Origin: an uncultured Croceitalea sp.
GTDB taxonomy: Bacteria; Bacteroidota; Bacteroidia; Flavobacteriales; Flavobacteriaceae
Direction: 5' to 3'
Assembly (NCBI GenBank): GCA_947503285.1
Contig: CANNDD010000004.1
Span: forward strand, 372,001 to 436,000
Length of the DNA stretch: 64,000 nt
Shown here: in pieces, positions 9,545 through 18,549 of the stretch
Numbering within the stretch: position 1 is the stretch's first letter
How the letters are laid out: each line of letters starts with the position of its first letter
Program-made: the position numbers and the translations under genes
The notes under the pieces: model-generated
Seen by the model: only the letters and a program-made list of their open reading frames with translations
Database searches by the model: none
Told to the model about the DNA's origin: nothing

Positions 9545-10227
9545 TGACCAAAACCAAAATCATTTTGTTAGTCCTTGTATCAATTTTTACGGCTTCACAA
9601 AAAATAAAAGCCCAAGATTGGCCCAACTTGGAAAAGTACAAAAGCGCCAATGAAAAACTAGAGTCGCCAAAAAGCGATGAAAATAGGGTTGTTTTTATGG
9701 GTAATTCCATCACGGAAAGTTGGCCAAAAAAATTCTTTCATGGAAAACCGTACGTAAATCGGGGCATTAGCGGACAAACAACACCGCAGATGTTGCTTCG
9801 TTTTCGGCAAGATGTCATCAACCTACGGCCAAAAGTGGTGCTGATTTTAGCTGGTACCAATGATATTGCCAAAAACACGGGGCCGATTACCCTTGAAGAA
9901 ATTCGAGATAATATTTTGTCTATGGTAGAATTGGCAAAGGCTAATAATATTACCCCTGTAGTTTGTTCAGTTTTACCGGCATACGACTACCCCTGGCGGG
10001 AAGAAAAATTACAGCCCAATATCAAAATCCCAAAATTGAACGGGATGTTGAAATCCATGGCAGCAAACCAAAAGGTGCCTTATTTGGATTATTTTTCTGA
10101 AATGGCCGACGATAGAAATGGTTTGCCCAAAGAATTGACCACTGATGAGGTACACCTCACCCCAAAAGGGTATGCGATTCTTGGTAAAATGGCGGAAGCC
10201 CAAATCGCCAAGGTTTTAAAAAGATAA
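9544..10227 (+). CDS. SGNH/GDSL hydrolase, secreted
   Basis: A 227-residue esterase-type hydrolase with a signal peptide (residues 1-23). SGNH blocks appear in order: block I MGNSITESW (Ser nucleophile, near residue 54), block II GISGQTTPQM (Gly), block III ILAGTNDIA (Asn), block V DEVHLTPKGY (Asp and His near 210). This arrangement is typical of exported carbohydrate esterases and lysophospholipase-like enzymes; deacetylation of polysaccharide is plausible but not shown. Its start overlaps the stop of the preceding secreted protein gene. Confidence 0.87.
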   Translation: MTKTKIILLVLVSIFTASQKIKAQDWPNLEKYKSANEKLESPKSDENRVVFMGNSITESWPKKFFHGKPYVNRGISGQTTPQMLLRFRQDVINLRPKVVLILAGTNDIAKNTGPITLEEIRDNILSMVELAKANNITPVVCSVLPAYDYPWREEKLQPNIKIPKLNGMLKSMAANQKVPYLDYFSEMADDRNGLPKELTTDEVHLTPKGYAILGKMAEAQIAKVLKR

Positions 10228-10234
10228 ACCTGAT

Positions 10235-11230
10235 TTGGTCAGTATTCTTATTCCCTTTAAAAATACGGCACATTTTCTGCCGGAATGCCTAGGTTCTATT
10301 TGCGCACAGTCTTATCAAGATTGGGAGGTCATTGCCATTGATGACCATTCAGATGATGCCAGTCGCCAAGTGGCGGAAGGTTTTGCACAAAAAGACCCTC
10401 GAATCAAAGTGCATGCCAATGAGGGCAAAGGAATTATCACTGCCTTACGAACCGCATATCGATTGAGTACCGGAAACTATATCACCCGAATGGATTCTGA
10501 CGATATCATGAAACCTGACCGCCTTGAAGTAATGCGAACAGCTCTATTCAAGTTCGGTAAAGGTCATATCGCCGTGGGTCAAGTACGGTATTTTTCAGCT
10601 AGGGGCATTAGTAACGGATACCAACGTTATGAAGCATGGCTCAACGATTTGACCAAAAAAGGGAGCAACTACTCAGAGATTTACAAAGAATGTGTCATAC
10701 CCTCACCCTGCTGGCTCATTCATAGAGACGATTTTGAACTATGTAAGGGTTTTGAACCCAATCGCTATCCTGAAGACTATGACCTTACCTTTCGATTTTA
10801 TGAAAGGGGGATAAAAGTGATTCCATGCGATAAAGTGCTTCATTTATGGCGCGATTATGACACCCGAACCTCAAGAACCCATGAACATTATGCCCAAAAT
10901 TATTTTTTGGATATTAAAATCCACTATTTTCTAAGGCTCGATTACGATAGAAAAAGACCTTTGGTGGTCTGGGGGGCAGGTTTTAAGGGCAAAACCATTG
11001 CCAAAGTGCTCCTAGAGCGCGAAATCCCCTTTTTATGGTTATGTGACAATCCCAAAAAAATCAATAAAAAAATATATGGTAAATGCCTGTATTATTTTTC
11101 AGAACTTGAAAACCTTGATAATCCGCAAAGCATTGTAACCGTGGCCAATGAAGATGCGCAAAAAGACATCAAGGATTACTTTAGAAATCGGAACCAACGC
11201 TCCATGCAAGATTTCTTTTTCTTTTGCTAA
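10235..11230 (+). CDS. Family 2 glycosyltransferase with C-terminal Rossmann-like domain
   Basis: A 331-residue cytosolic protein starting with TTG at 10235, 7 bp after the SGNH hydrolase gene. The GT-A domain begins directly (SILIPFKN) and contains the metal-binding motif in TRMDSDDIMKPDRL (near residue 90). Acceptor-side features include PSPCWLIHRDDFELCKGF and YPEDYDLTFRF. The last roughly 95 residues form a second domain that starts PLVVWGAGFKGKTIAKVL, a glycine-rich nucleotide-binding-like loop. Such two-domain GT2 proteins are seen in Bacteroidota. It transfers a sugar to an unknown acceptor. Confidence 0.82.
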   Translation: MVSILIPFKNTAHFLPECLGSICAQSYQDWEVIAIDDHSDDASRQVAEGFAQKDPRIKVHANEGKGIITALRTAYRLSTGNYITRMDSDDIMKPDRLEVMRTALFKFGKGHIAVGQVRYFSARGISNGYQRYEAWLNDLTKKGSNYSEIYKECVIPSPCWLIHRDDFELCKGFEPNRYPEDYDLTFRFYERGIKVIPCDKVLHLWRDYDTRTSRTHEHYAQNYFLDIKIHYFLRLDYDRKRPLVVWGAGFKGKTIAKVLLEREIPFLWLCDNPKKINKKIYGKCLYYFSELENLDNPQSIVTVANEDAQKDIKDYFRNRNQRSMQDFFFFC

Positions 11231-11280
11231 TACATGCGAATCCTTTCAACAACCCATTCACTCAATACTCATTACTAGCT

Positions 11281-11336
11281 CCCAACTCCTAACTCCCAAC
11301 TCCCAACTCCCAACTCCCAACTCCCAACTCCTAATT
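11281..11336. repeat. Heptanucleotide tandem repeat (CCCAACT)8
   Basis: Eight contiguous 7-bp units; six are CCCAACT and two are CCTAAyT variants (units 2 and 8). It lies in the gap between the glycosyltransferase and the BatA-like operon, about 80 bp before the operon start. Seven-bp units do not keep a reading frame, and the array is outside both genes. It could change length by slippage and alter spacing upstream of the operon. Confidence 0.9.
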
Positions 11337-11415
11337 AAAATTACCATTCCCTTAACAACAAAAGCTAAAAAGGTCAACCGTTTAAAGCCGTATATTTACA
11401 AAATCAATTTGAAGA

Positions 11416-13341
11416 ATGCAGTTTAAACATCCAGAAATTCTTTGGGCCCTACTCCTACTGTTGATTCCGATTTTTATCCATCTATTTCAACTACGAAAAT
11501 TTAAAAAAACACCATTTACCAATGTAGCTATGCTGCAAAAGGTAATCGCCGAGTCACGTAAGAGCAACACCCTTAAAAAGTGGTTGTTGTTGTGTACACG
11601 ATTACTCTTACTGGCTTGTTTAGTGTTAGCCTTTGCGCAACCCTTTTTTGCCAAGGAAACGGCATTACAAGAAAAAGAAACCGTTATCTATTTAGATGAT
11701 AGTTTTAGTATGCAGGCCAAAATAGATGGACTCAGCCTTTTGGATAAGGCCGTTCAAGATTTGATCAAATCGGTTCCGCAAGAAAGTGACATAAGCCTCT
11801 TTACCAACCGAAAGACTTTCAAAAACACCACCTTCGACGCCATACAAAATCAATTGCTTACGTTGAATACAGGCCCAGGTCAGTTGACATACGAAGCCGT
11901 TCTGCTCAAGGCCAACAGCATATTTTCAGATAATACCAATAGTCAAAAAAACCTGATCGTGGTTTCTGATTTTCAAGATTCTTTTTTAAAAGAGCGCAGT
12001 GTGGATTCCACAAAAAACCTCAGGGTACACCTGGCCCAAATGACCCCTGAAAATACCGCCAATATCGCTATTGATTCCGTGTATTTTGGGGAGGAAAAAG
12101 ACAACCAAATAGAATTGGTCGCGGTACTGAGTGGACTGGCAGAAGATCAAAATCTACCCATTTCCCTTTTTGATGACAATACCCTAATTGCGAAGACCGC
12201 CGTTGAACCAAAGGGGAAATCAACTTCAGAGGTTTTGTTTTCGTTACCTATTGGTAACGAGATCAAGGCAAGACTTGCAATTGAGGATAATAGCTTACGG
12301 TACGATAATCAATTTTATTTTAGTATCGCGAAAAAAGACCCTATTAAAGTACTGGCGATAAATGAGCAAAATGATGACTATCTAACGCGTTTATTTACGC
12401 CAGATGAATTCGATTTTCTTTCCTTTTCACTTCAAGAACTCAACTACAGTAAAATCTCAACGCAGAACCTGGTGGTTCTAAATGGACTTAAATCCGTACC
12501 GACCAGCCTTCAAAACATATTGATTTCCTATTACAACAATGGCGGCCATCTTGTTGTCGTTCCTGAGGTCGATCTTGACTTTTCATCTTACAATACCTTT
12601 CTATCGGCATTGGCGGGTATCAAATTCATGGGTAAGACAGCTTCCCAACAGTCGATTACCCAAATTTCATTTGACCATCCACTATACAAAAATGTATTTG
12701 AAAAAGAAGTCACCAATTTTGATTATCCTGAAGTGCAAACGTCTTTTCAAATCGATTACAACGCACCCAGGGCCTTATCGTATGCCAACGGCAGTGGTTT
12801 TTTGGTCGGTGATGATCAATTGCATGTGTTTACGGCTTCTTTAGCTGTTGAAAACTCCAATTTTACCGGTTCCCCACTAATCGTTCCCACATTTTATAAT
12901 CTAGCCCATAACAGTTTGAAAAATGCACAATTATATCAAAATTTGGGTGCTAAAACCTCATTGGATATCGCAGTTGATCTTGACCGGGATCATATTATCA
13001 AATTACGGAAAGAAGGGAAGGAATATGTGCCGATGCAGCAAAGATTCAATGATCGTGTACAACTAAGCTTTTCAGAATACCTTGACGAAGATGGAATTTA
13101 TGCGGCCCTTAACGGTAGTGATACCGTTCAGCACATTGCATTCAACCATGCAAGAACGGAGGGTATTTTAAATTATAGGAATACACAGGACTTGAATGCG
13201 GAAAAGGTAGGAGGTTCCATTTCTGACTTGTTTCAACAACTTCAAGAAGATAATACAATAACCGACTATTGGAAATGGTTTGTTATTTTTGCCTTGCTTT
13301 TTGCATTAACGGAAGTATTGCTACAAAAATTTCTTTCATGA
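11416..13341 (+). CDS. BatA-domain membrane protein
   Basis: A 641-residue protein with the aerotolerance-regulator N-terminal (BatA) signature: MQFKHPEILWALLLLLIPIF is one membrane segment, followed by the HLFQLRKFKKTPFTNVAML motif and a second segment at about 57-75. A von Willebrand A-like region starts at VIYLDDSFSMQAK, with DDSFSM in place of the classical DxSxS metal site. The large periplasmic part ends with a C-terminal membrane segment (YWKWFVIFALLFALTEVLLQ). The family is common in Bacteroidota and poorly understood. Its stop overlaps the dihydroorotase-like start by 4 bp. Confidence 0.85.
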   Translation: MQFKHPEILWALLLLLIPIFIHLFQLRKFKKTPFTNVAMLQKVIAESRKSNTLKKWLLLCTRLLLLACLVLAFAQPFFAKETALQEKETVIYLDDSFSMQAKIDGLSLLDKAVQDLIKSVPQESDISLFTNRKTFKNTTFDAIQNQLLTLNTGPGQLTYEAVLLKANSIFSDNTNSQKNLIVVSDFQDSFLKERSVDSTKNLRVHLAQMTPENTANIAIDSVYFGEEKDNQIELVAVLSGLAEDQNLPISLFDDNTLIAKTAVEPKGKSTSEVLFSLPIGNEIKARLAIEDNSLRYDNQFYFSIAKKDPIKVLAINEQNDDYLTRLFTPDEFDFLSFSLQELNYSKISTQNLVVLNGLKSVPTSLQNILISYYNNGGHLVVVPEVDLDFSSYNTFLSALAGIKFMGKTASQQSITQISFDHPLYKNVFEKEVTNFDYPEVQTSFQIDYNAPRALSYANGSGFLVGDDQLHVFTASLAVENSNFTGSPLIVPTFYNLAHNSLKNAQLYQNLGAKTSLDIAVDLDRDHIIKLRKEGKEYVPMQQRFNDRVQLSFSEYLDEDGIYAALNGSDTVQHIAFNHARTEGILNYRNTQDLNAEKVGGSISDLFQQLQEDNTITDYWKWFVIFALLFALTEVLLQKFLS

Positions 13342-14594
13342 ACCTACTTCTTAAGTCTGCCAAAATATACGCTCCCGCTACTGCTGCACTCCACCATAAG
13401 ACTAGGGACATATTGATTGCCAATGGTACGATAACCAAAATAGCTGCGAAAATAGCCCTACCAAAAAACACCACGGAAATAAAACTGGACAATCTCTGCG
13501 TCTCTGTGGGTTGGTTTGACAGTAGTGTCAGTTTTGGGGAACCCGGCTATGAAGAACGTGAGACTATTGCCAATGGCCTTGAGGTGGCCGGTAAAAGCGG
13601 TTTTACCGATATTTTGCTCAATGCCAATACCAAACCTTTGCCGAATACGGGGTCTGACATAGTTTTTTTAAAGGAAAGTTCTCGAAGTAGTAGTACGACC
13701 CTGCATCCTTTGGGGGCATTGACCTTTGATGGAAAAGGTGATGCACTGGCTGAGCTGTTCAACATGCACACCATGGGTGCGGTAGCATTCTATGACTATA
13801 AACGTGCTATCAACAACAGTAACCTATTAAAAATCGCACTGCTCTATGCACAGAATTTTGATGGGCTTGTATGTTCTTTTCCTGAGGATGTGGCCATAAA
13901 GGGCAGAGGAATCGTTAATGAAGGGGAAATATCCACAAAATTAGGTCTTAAGGGTATTCCGAGTCTTAGCGAAGAACTTCAAATAGCCCGAGACCTTTAT
14001 ATTCTGGAATATACCGGGGGCAAGCTTCACATTCCGACGATTTCAACGGCAGCGTCGGTCAAGCTCATTGCCAATGCCAAGAAAAAAGGATTGAACGTTA
14101 CCACCAGTGTCGCCATTCATAATCTGGTACTTTGCGATGAGGAATTGGAAAGTTTCGACACCAATTTTAAGGTCAAACCCCCACTTCGAACAAAGCGGGA
14201 TACGATATTCTTGGCCAAAGGGGTACAAAATGGAACGATAGACTTTGTGACCTCAGATCACAGACCCATGACCATTGAAGAAAAACGAGTGGAGTTTGAC
14301 AACGCAGGTTTTGGCACTATAGGTTTAGAAAGTGCTTTTGGCGCCTTGAACAATCTCTATGGCGTTGATGGGGCCATTACCTATTTGACAAAAGGCCGGG
14401 AACGTTTCGGAATGGATACCCCTAAAATCGAAGAAGGCCAAAAAGCATGCCTGACACTTTTCGACCCAGAGGTAAAATATGTTTTTGAAGGGAAGGATAT
14501 CCATTCAAAATCGAAAAACGCCATTTTCTTGGGGAAAGAATTGAAAGGGAAGGTCTACGGCAGTATCAACAACGGAAAATCCATTTTGAAGTAA
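13338..14594 (+). CDS. Dihydroorotase-like protein lacking the HxH metal site
   Basis: A 418-residue amidohydrolase-fold protein; the ATG at 13338 overlaps the BatA-like stop (ATGA). Overall it follows dihydroorotase (GEPGYEERETIANGLEVAGKSGF, then VKPPLRTKRD). The canonical D-x-H-x-H-x-R-E-P-G motif reads DSSVSFGEPG at residues 61-70, so both metal-binding His and the substrate Arg are lost. The late TDHAPH motif reads TSDHRPMT. A normal binuclear zinc site is therefore unlikely. It may be a structural or regulatory pseudo-dihydroorotase, or have a new activity. Automated annotation would call it pyrC; I advise against that symbol. Confidence 0.8.
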   Translation: MNLLLKSAKIYAPATAALHHKTRDILIANGTITKIAAKIALPKNTTEIKLDNLCVSVGWFDSSVSFGEPGYEERETIANGLEVAGKSGFTDILLNANTKPLPNTGSDIVFLKESSRSSSTTLHPLGALTFDGKGDALAELFNMHTMGAVAFYDYKRAINNSNLLKIALLYAQNFDGLVCSFPEDVAIKGRGIVNEGEISTKLGLKGIPSLSEELQIARDLYILEYTGGKLHIPTISTAASVKLIANAKKKGLNVTTSVAIHNLVLCDEELESFDTNFKVKPPLRTKRDTIFLAKGVQNGTIDFVTSDHRPMTIEEKRVEFDNAGFGTIGLESAFGALNNLYGVDGAITYLTKGRERFGMDTPKIEEGQKACLTLFDPEVKYVFEGKDIHSKSKNAIFLGKELKGKVYGSINNGKSILK

Positions 14595-14923
14595 TGTCCC
14601 CAAAAGAAATCACTGAAGGAAAAAATGCGGCTTTAATCGCCTATTTCACCATCGTTGGCAGTTTAATCGCCATGACCATGAACATGGAACCTAAAAATGC
14701 ATACGCCCGATTTCATATTAGACAGGCATTCGGTATACATCTACTATTCCATGCCCTGGCGATTGTGGTATCTTTTACGGGTATTGCCTACGTCTCCCCA
14801 ATATTGTTTGTAGGGTATCTTATACTCTGGGGATATGGTTTTTCACAGGCCATAAAGGGAAAAACAAAGCTGCTACCGTATCTAGGGGGGTATTTTCAAA
14901 AATGGTTTACTTTTATTCCCTAA
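14594..14923 (+). CDS. Small DUF4870-like membrane protein
   Basis: A 109-residue protein with about three membrane segments (GKNAALIAYFTIVGSLIAM, AFGIHLLFHALAIVVSF, ISPILFVGYLILWGYGFSQA-like region). The motif YARFHIRQAFGIH between segments 1 and 2 is characteristic of the DUF4870/Tic20-like small membrane proteins. Its role is unknown. The start overlaps the previous stop by 1 bp (TAATG), so it belongs to the BatA-like operon. Confidence 0.75.
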   Translation: MSPKEITEGKNAALIAYFTIVGSLIAMTMNMEPKNAYARFHIRQAFGIHLLFHALAIVVSFTGIAYVSPILFVGYLILWGYGFSQAIKGKTKLLPYLGGYFQKWFTFIP

Positions 14924-14932
14924 ATCACATTA

Positions 14933-15601
14933 ATGGACACTCCCCCACTTTCAATGACATATCTGGTACGCCCGGCTACACCACAAAAAAAGAACGCACC
15001 GGTCTTGATAATGCTGCATGGCTATGGTAGTAATGAAGAAGACCTATTCTCATTCGCAAGCGAACTACCACAAGAACTATGCGTGCTTTCGGTACGTGCC
15101 CCATACGATTTAGACCCTTACGGGCACGCATGGTACGCCATTAATTTTGACGCGGAACAAGGGAAATGGAGCGATGACCAACAGGCCATTGCATCGCGCG
15201 AAAAAATCGTGGCCTTTATTGAAGGGGCCTGCAAGGCCTTTGATCTTGATGAATCAAACATTACCTTACTTGGTTTTAGCCAAGGAACGATACTAAGTTA
15301 TGCCGTGGCACTATCCTATCCTGAAAAAATCAAGAATGTCATCGCGCTCAGTGGCTACATCAATGAAGGGATTTTAGATAGCGCTTATGCTTCAAAAGAC
15401 CATTCCAAGTTAAGTTTTTATATTTCCCATGGGCAAGTCGATCAGGTGATCCCTATAGAATGGGCGCAGAAAGCACCGCCTTTTTTAAACCAAATGGGTA
15501 TCACGCATCAATATGAGGAGTTTCCCGTTGGCCATGGGGTTGCGCCCCAGAATTTCCACTCGTTTAAAAGTTGGCTCGAAAAACAATTGGCTTCCAGGTA
15601 G
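14933..15601 (+). CDS. Alpha/beta hydrolase, carboxylesterase/phospholipase family
   Basis: A 222-residue cytosolic serine esterase of the YpfH/EstB type. LIMLHGYGSNEEDLF (residues 25-39) forms the oxyanion side, GFSQGT holds the nucleophilic Ser near residue 117, HGQVDQVIP supplies the Asp near 169, and FPVGHGVAP the His near 200. It starts 9 bp after the previous gene and closes the operon. A second in-frame ATG eight codons in is possible as start. Substrates are probably short acyl esters. Confidence 0.85.
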   Translation: MDTPPLSMTYLVRPATPQKKNAPVLIMLHGYGSNEEDLFSFASELPQELCVLSVRAPYDLDPYGHAWYAINFDAEQGKWSDDQQAIASREKIVAFIEGACKAFDLDESNITLLGFSQGTILSYAVALSYPEKIKNVIALSGYINEGILDSAYASKDHSKLSFYISHGQVDQVIPIEWAQKAPPFLNQMGITHQYEEFPVGHGVAPQNFHSFKSWLEKQLASR

Positions 15602-15816
15602 CAAGATACTTTCAAAGAAGAATACGCTTTAAAAACGATTCCAGAGGCCAGCTCATGGTTTTACCCTTGTTTTGCACCTAACTAGTTATGGCTTTTGTAT
15701 ACCTAACGCCACAACAGCTGCCACACCATTGGTTCCATCTGACGCTATTTCATAAAATTACGGTATCTTGTAGGTAAGCTTTAGTACCTTACGTAATAAC
15801 CAAAATATCCTATCCG

Positions 15817-17289
15817 ATGAAAAAAAGAGACTTCCTGAAAAAGTCAGCTATTTTAGCTTCTTCGACAGCTGTAATGCCTTCCATTTTATTGGCGTGTAAA
15901 ACGGAGGCCAAAAACAATCCCAAACCACCTACCAATACAAAACGCTTACGCACCGCCCACATTGGTGTGGGCAATATGGGTGCCGAAGATTTAAGGGATA
16001 TCGCTTCACACCAAAAGGTTGATGTAATGGTATTGTGTGATGTGGATGCCAATAATTTGGCAGCAGCAAAAAAATTACACCCTAAAGCAAAGACTTACAC
16101 CGATTATCGCGTGATGCTCAACGAAATGGCCCTAGAAATAGATGCCGTTATCGTCTCTACCCCGGATCACACCCATGCACCCGCCTCTTTAATGGCCATG
16201 AATATGGACAAAGCCGTTTATTGTCAAAAGCCCCTTACGCACTATGTCTCTGAGGCAAGGGAAATGAAAAAAATAGCAGAAGAGAGAGGATTGGTCACCC
16301 AAATGGGGATTCAAGTCCACTCCTTTTATGACTATAAATTGGCAACCCTATTGATCCAGTCGGGTATTATCGGTAAGGTACATACCGTACGGGCCTGGTC
16401 TCCCAAAAATTGGGGGTATGACGGGGCGGAACCAGTGGGACAAGACCCAGTACCGGAAACCTTGGACTGGAACCTATGGTTAGGGACTTCTTCTGAACGA
16501 CCGTACAAAGAAAACGTCTATCATCCCGGTAATTGGAGAAAGTTAATGGATTATGGTTGTGGCACCTTGGGCGATATGGGCGTACATATTTTTGATACGC
16601 CCTACAATGCCTTGGCGCTAGATGTACCGATGACCATTAAAAATGAATGCAGGGCACCGAATGGCTTCGGATATCCTGAAAACAATGTGGTAACCTATGA
16701 ATTTCCGGGTACGGCATATACCGCCGACACCCTAAAATGGGTTTGGTATGATGGTCCGGGAGCCCCTCAACTGCATGAAGACCTTAGGTTACCAGGGGCA
16801 ATGGAAAACAGTGGTACGAAAAATCAGGATGGTAATAGTGGAAAAGACGATGTAAAGGATAAGATTTCTTTAGAGACCAAACAAACCGAACAGGGGCAAC
16901 TCCCTGAACAAGGCGCGATGTTCATCGGTGAAAAGGGGCGCCTATTATTACCACACTTTATGGAGCTCCCAAAAAAAATAGTGAATGGTGAATATGTGGA
17001 TATCTCGGCTGAAATCGCGGAAATGGAAAAAATCCACAACATGGGAAAACCCATTCGCAATTATGCCTCAGAAGGTCCAAAGCATTACCATCAATTTGTG
17101 GACGCCTGTTTGGGAACAGATGAATGTACAGCGCCATTTTCGTATGCGTCACGCCTGACGGAAACCATTTTATTAGGCGTTATCGCAGGTCGCTTTCCGA
17201 ACGAGACCCTACATTGGGACAGTGCGAATGCCAAATTCGCCGAAGCGGAAGCGAACCAATATTTAGGGGGTGATTACAGAACGTTTTGA
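15817..17289 (+). CDS. Gfo/Idh/MocA family oxidoreductase, exported
   Basis: A 490-residue exported dehydrogenase. The N-terminus KKRDFLKKSAILASS is Tat-like, and LLACK at about residues 24-28 could be a lipobox. The nucleotide fold starts AHIGVGNMGAEDLRD. The EKP hallmark is CQKPLTHYVSEAREM, with Q in place of E, as in the group of long oxidoreductases used on glycosides by Bacteroidota. The C-terminal domain carries GNWRKLMDYGCGTLGDMGVH, with a conserved Asp and His. The substrate is unknown. Next on the same strand is a VOC-fold lipoprotein that starts 20 bp later, probably co-transcribed. Confidence 0.82.
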   Translation: MKKRDFLKKSAILASSTAVMPSILLACKTEAKNNPKPPTNTKRLRTAHIGVGNMGAEDLRDIASHQKVDVMVLCDVDANNLAAAKKLHPKAKTYTDYRVMLNEMALEIDAVIVSTPDHTHAPASLMAMNMDKAVYCQKPLTHYVSEAREMKKIAEERGLVTQMGIQVHSFYDYKLATLLIQSGIIGKVHTVRAWSPKNWGYDGAEPVGQDPVPETLDWNLWLGTSSERPYKENVYHPGNWRKLMDYGCGTLGDMGVHIFDTPYNALALDVPMTIKNECRAPNGFGYPENNVVTYEFPGTAYTADTLKWVWYDGPGAPQLHEDLRLPGAMENSGTKNQDGNSGKDDVKDKISLETKQTEQGQLPEQGAMFIGEKGRLLLPHFMELPKKIVNGEYVDISAEIAEMEKIHNMGKPIRNYASEGPKHYHQFVDACLGTDECTAPFSYASRLTETILLGVIAGRFPNETLHWDSANAKFAEAEANQYLGGDYRTF

Positions 17290-17309
17290 ACCAACCATCA
17301 GTGACCTTT

Positions 17310-18539
17310 ATGTTAAAACGGTTTTTAACCTTTTTCGGAATCGTACTGCTCTTTAATTCTTGTGATACAAAAGACCATCAAGCCTTAACAGCTTTTGGGG
17401 TGTATTGTGAAATGGTCGCCAACGATGCCAAACCCGTCGCTTTTCATTATCCGATGCATACCGAAGAAGTGAATGCCCTATGGAATGATTTTGAGGGTAT
17501 TGCCCAAGACTATGATGTAGCATTGTACCGCGAGGAAAACCTTCCGAATTCACTATTATTTCCAGATGATATCGCTAAGGGCAAAGAAGTAGTACTGATT
17601 TATAAGGGAAACCGATTGCACCAATATCTGCAGTGGAAAGAGGATGCACTGGTGATCGAAAGTAAAGATTTCAAAGCCTTAGAGGCGAACTCGAGGCGTT
17701 TAGGCCGTCTATTGGGGTATAGCCCAAAAGGAATCAACGAATTACTTCGTAAAAACTCAGCATACCGCGACCTCACCTCTTTTAAGGTCAAAGAACAAAC
17801 GACACATTTGTATTATGCTGATTTAGAGGGGGCCATTTCCTTTTACAAAAACAGTTTGGGCCTTCATCAAAAGGATAGTAGTACATTTCAAATCAGTAGC
17901 AAGGGGTATATTCAACTACATCCCTTTGATGAAAAGCATACCATCAAAGACCCAAAGTCAACGGCAATTGCACTACTGACCGACGAATTAGCGTCATGGT
18001 ATGCCCATGTACAGCGTGAGGACATACCTATAAAATACACCTACAAACCTCGGGTAGGCGGCCCTCATGATGGTTTCGTAGCTATTGATCCAGGAGGCTA
18101 TTTATTGGAATTTGAACAGTTCAAACAGCACCCTGAAAATGAACTTTTCATGGCTGTCCTTTCCACGGTAAGGCCCGTAAAGACCAAAATAGCCGATTTG
18201 GACTTCCACGGTACCATTACCTGGACCTATCACGATGATATGCTCAAAATGCAACGGTTCTATGAACAAAAGCTGGGTTATGAACTTGTCGCCGATCAAG
18301 GTTGGACCAAGATTTATCAAACGACCAACACTACATTCATTGGCTTGGTCGACGAAAAAAGGGGAATGGAAGATTATGCGGACCAAAAAGCCGTGGAACT
18401 CGAATGGAAAGTCTCAAACTTCGTTGGGTTCCGCGATTATGCCAAAAAGTACCTTATCCCTTTTATACAAAACGATAGTATACTAGTGGGACCTGAGCGC
18501 TATACCTATCGCATCTCCCCAGAAAACCAAGATGAATAA
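17310..18539 (+). CDS. Lipoprotein with two VOC (glyoxalase-like) domains
   Basis: A 409-residue protein. I chose the ATG at 17310 because it directly precedes a lipoprotein signal (LLFNSC); the frame is open to a TTG at 17286. Two vicinal-oxygen-chelate repeats can be seen: one starts HLYYADLEGAISFYKNSLGL (near residue 167) and one starts ITWTYHDDMLKMQRFYEQKL (near 300). In enzymes of this fold such regions bind a metal; here ligands are not clear. An N-terminal region of about 160 residues is not recognised. It lies behind an exported oxidoreductase, which suggests a shared periplasmic substrate. Confidence 0.68.
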   Translation: MLKRFLTFFGIVLLFNSCDTKDHQALTAFGVYCEMVANDAKPVAFHYPMHTEEVNALWNDFEGIAQDYDVALYREENLPNSLLFPDDIAKGKEVVLIYKGNRLHQYLQWKEDALVIESKDFKALEANSRRLGRLLGYSPKGINELLRKNSAYRDLTSFKVKEQTTHLYYADLEGAISFYKNSLGLHQKDSSTFQISSKGYIQLHPFDEKHTIKDPKSTAIALLTDELASWYAHVQREDIPIKYTYKPRVGGPHDGFVAIDPGGYLLEFEQFKQHPENELFMAVLSTVRPVKTKIADLDFHGTITWTYHDDMLKMQRFYEQKLGYELVADQGWTKIYQTTNTTFIGLVDEKRGMEDYADQKAVELEWKVSNFVGFRDYAKKYLIPFIQNDSILVGPERYTYRISPENQDE

Positions 18540-18549
18540 AGGAAATAGC

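Noticed and set aside
11281-11336. Could the CCCAACT array be a CRISPR array?
   Set aside because: Units are 7 bp and contiguous, without spacers, and no cas gene is nearby.
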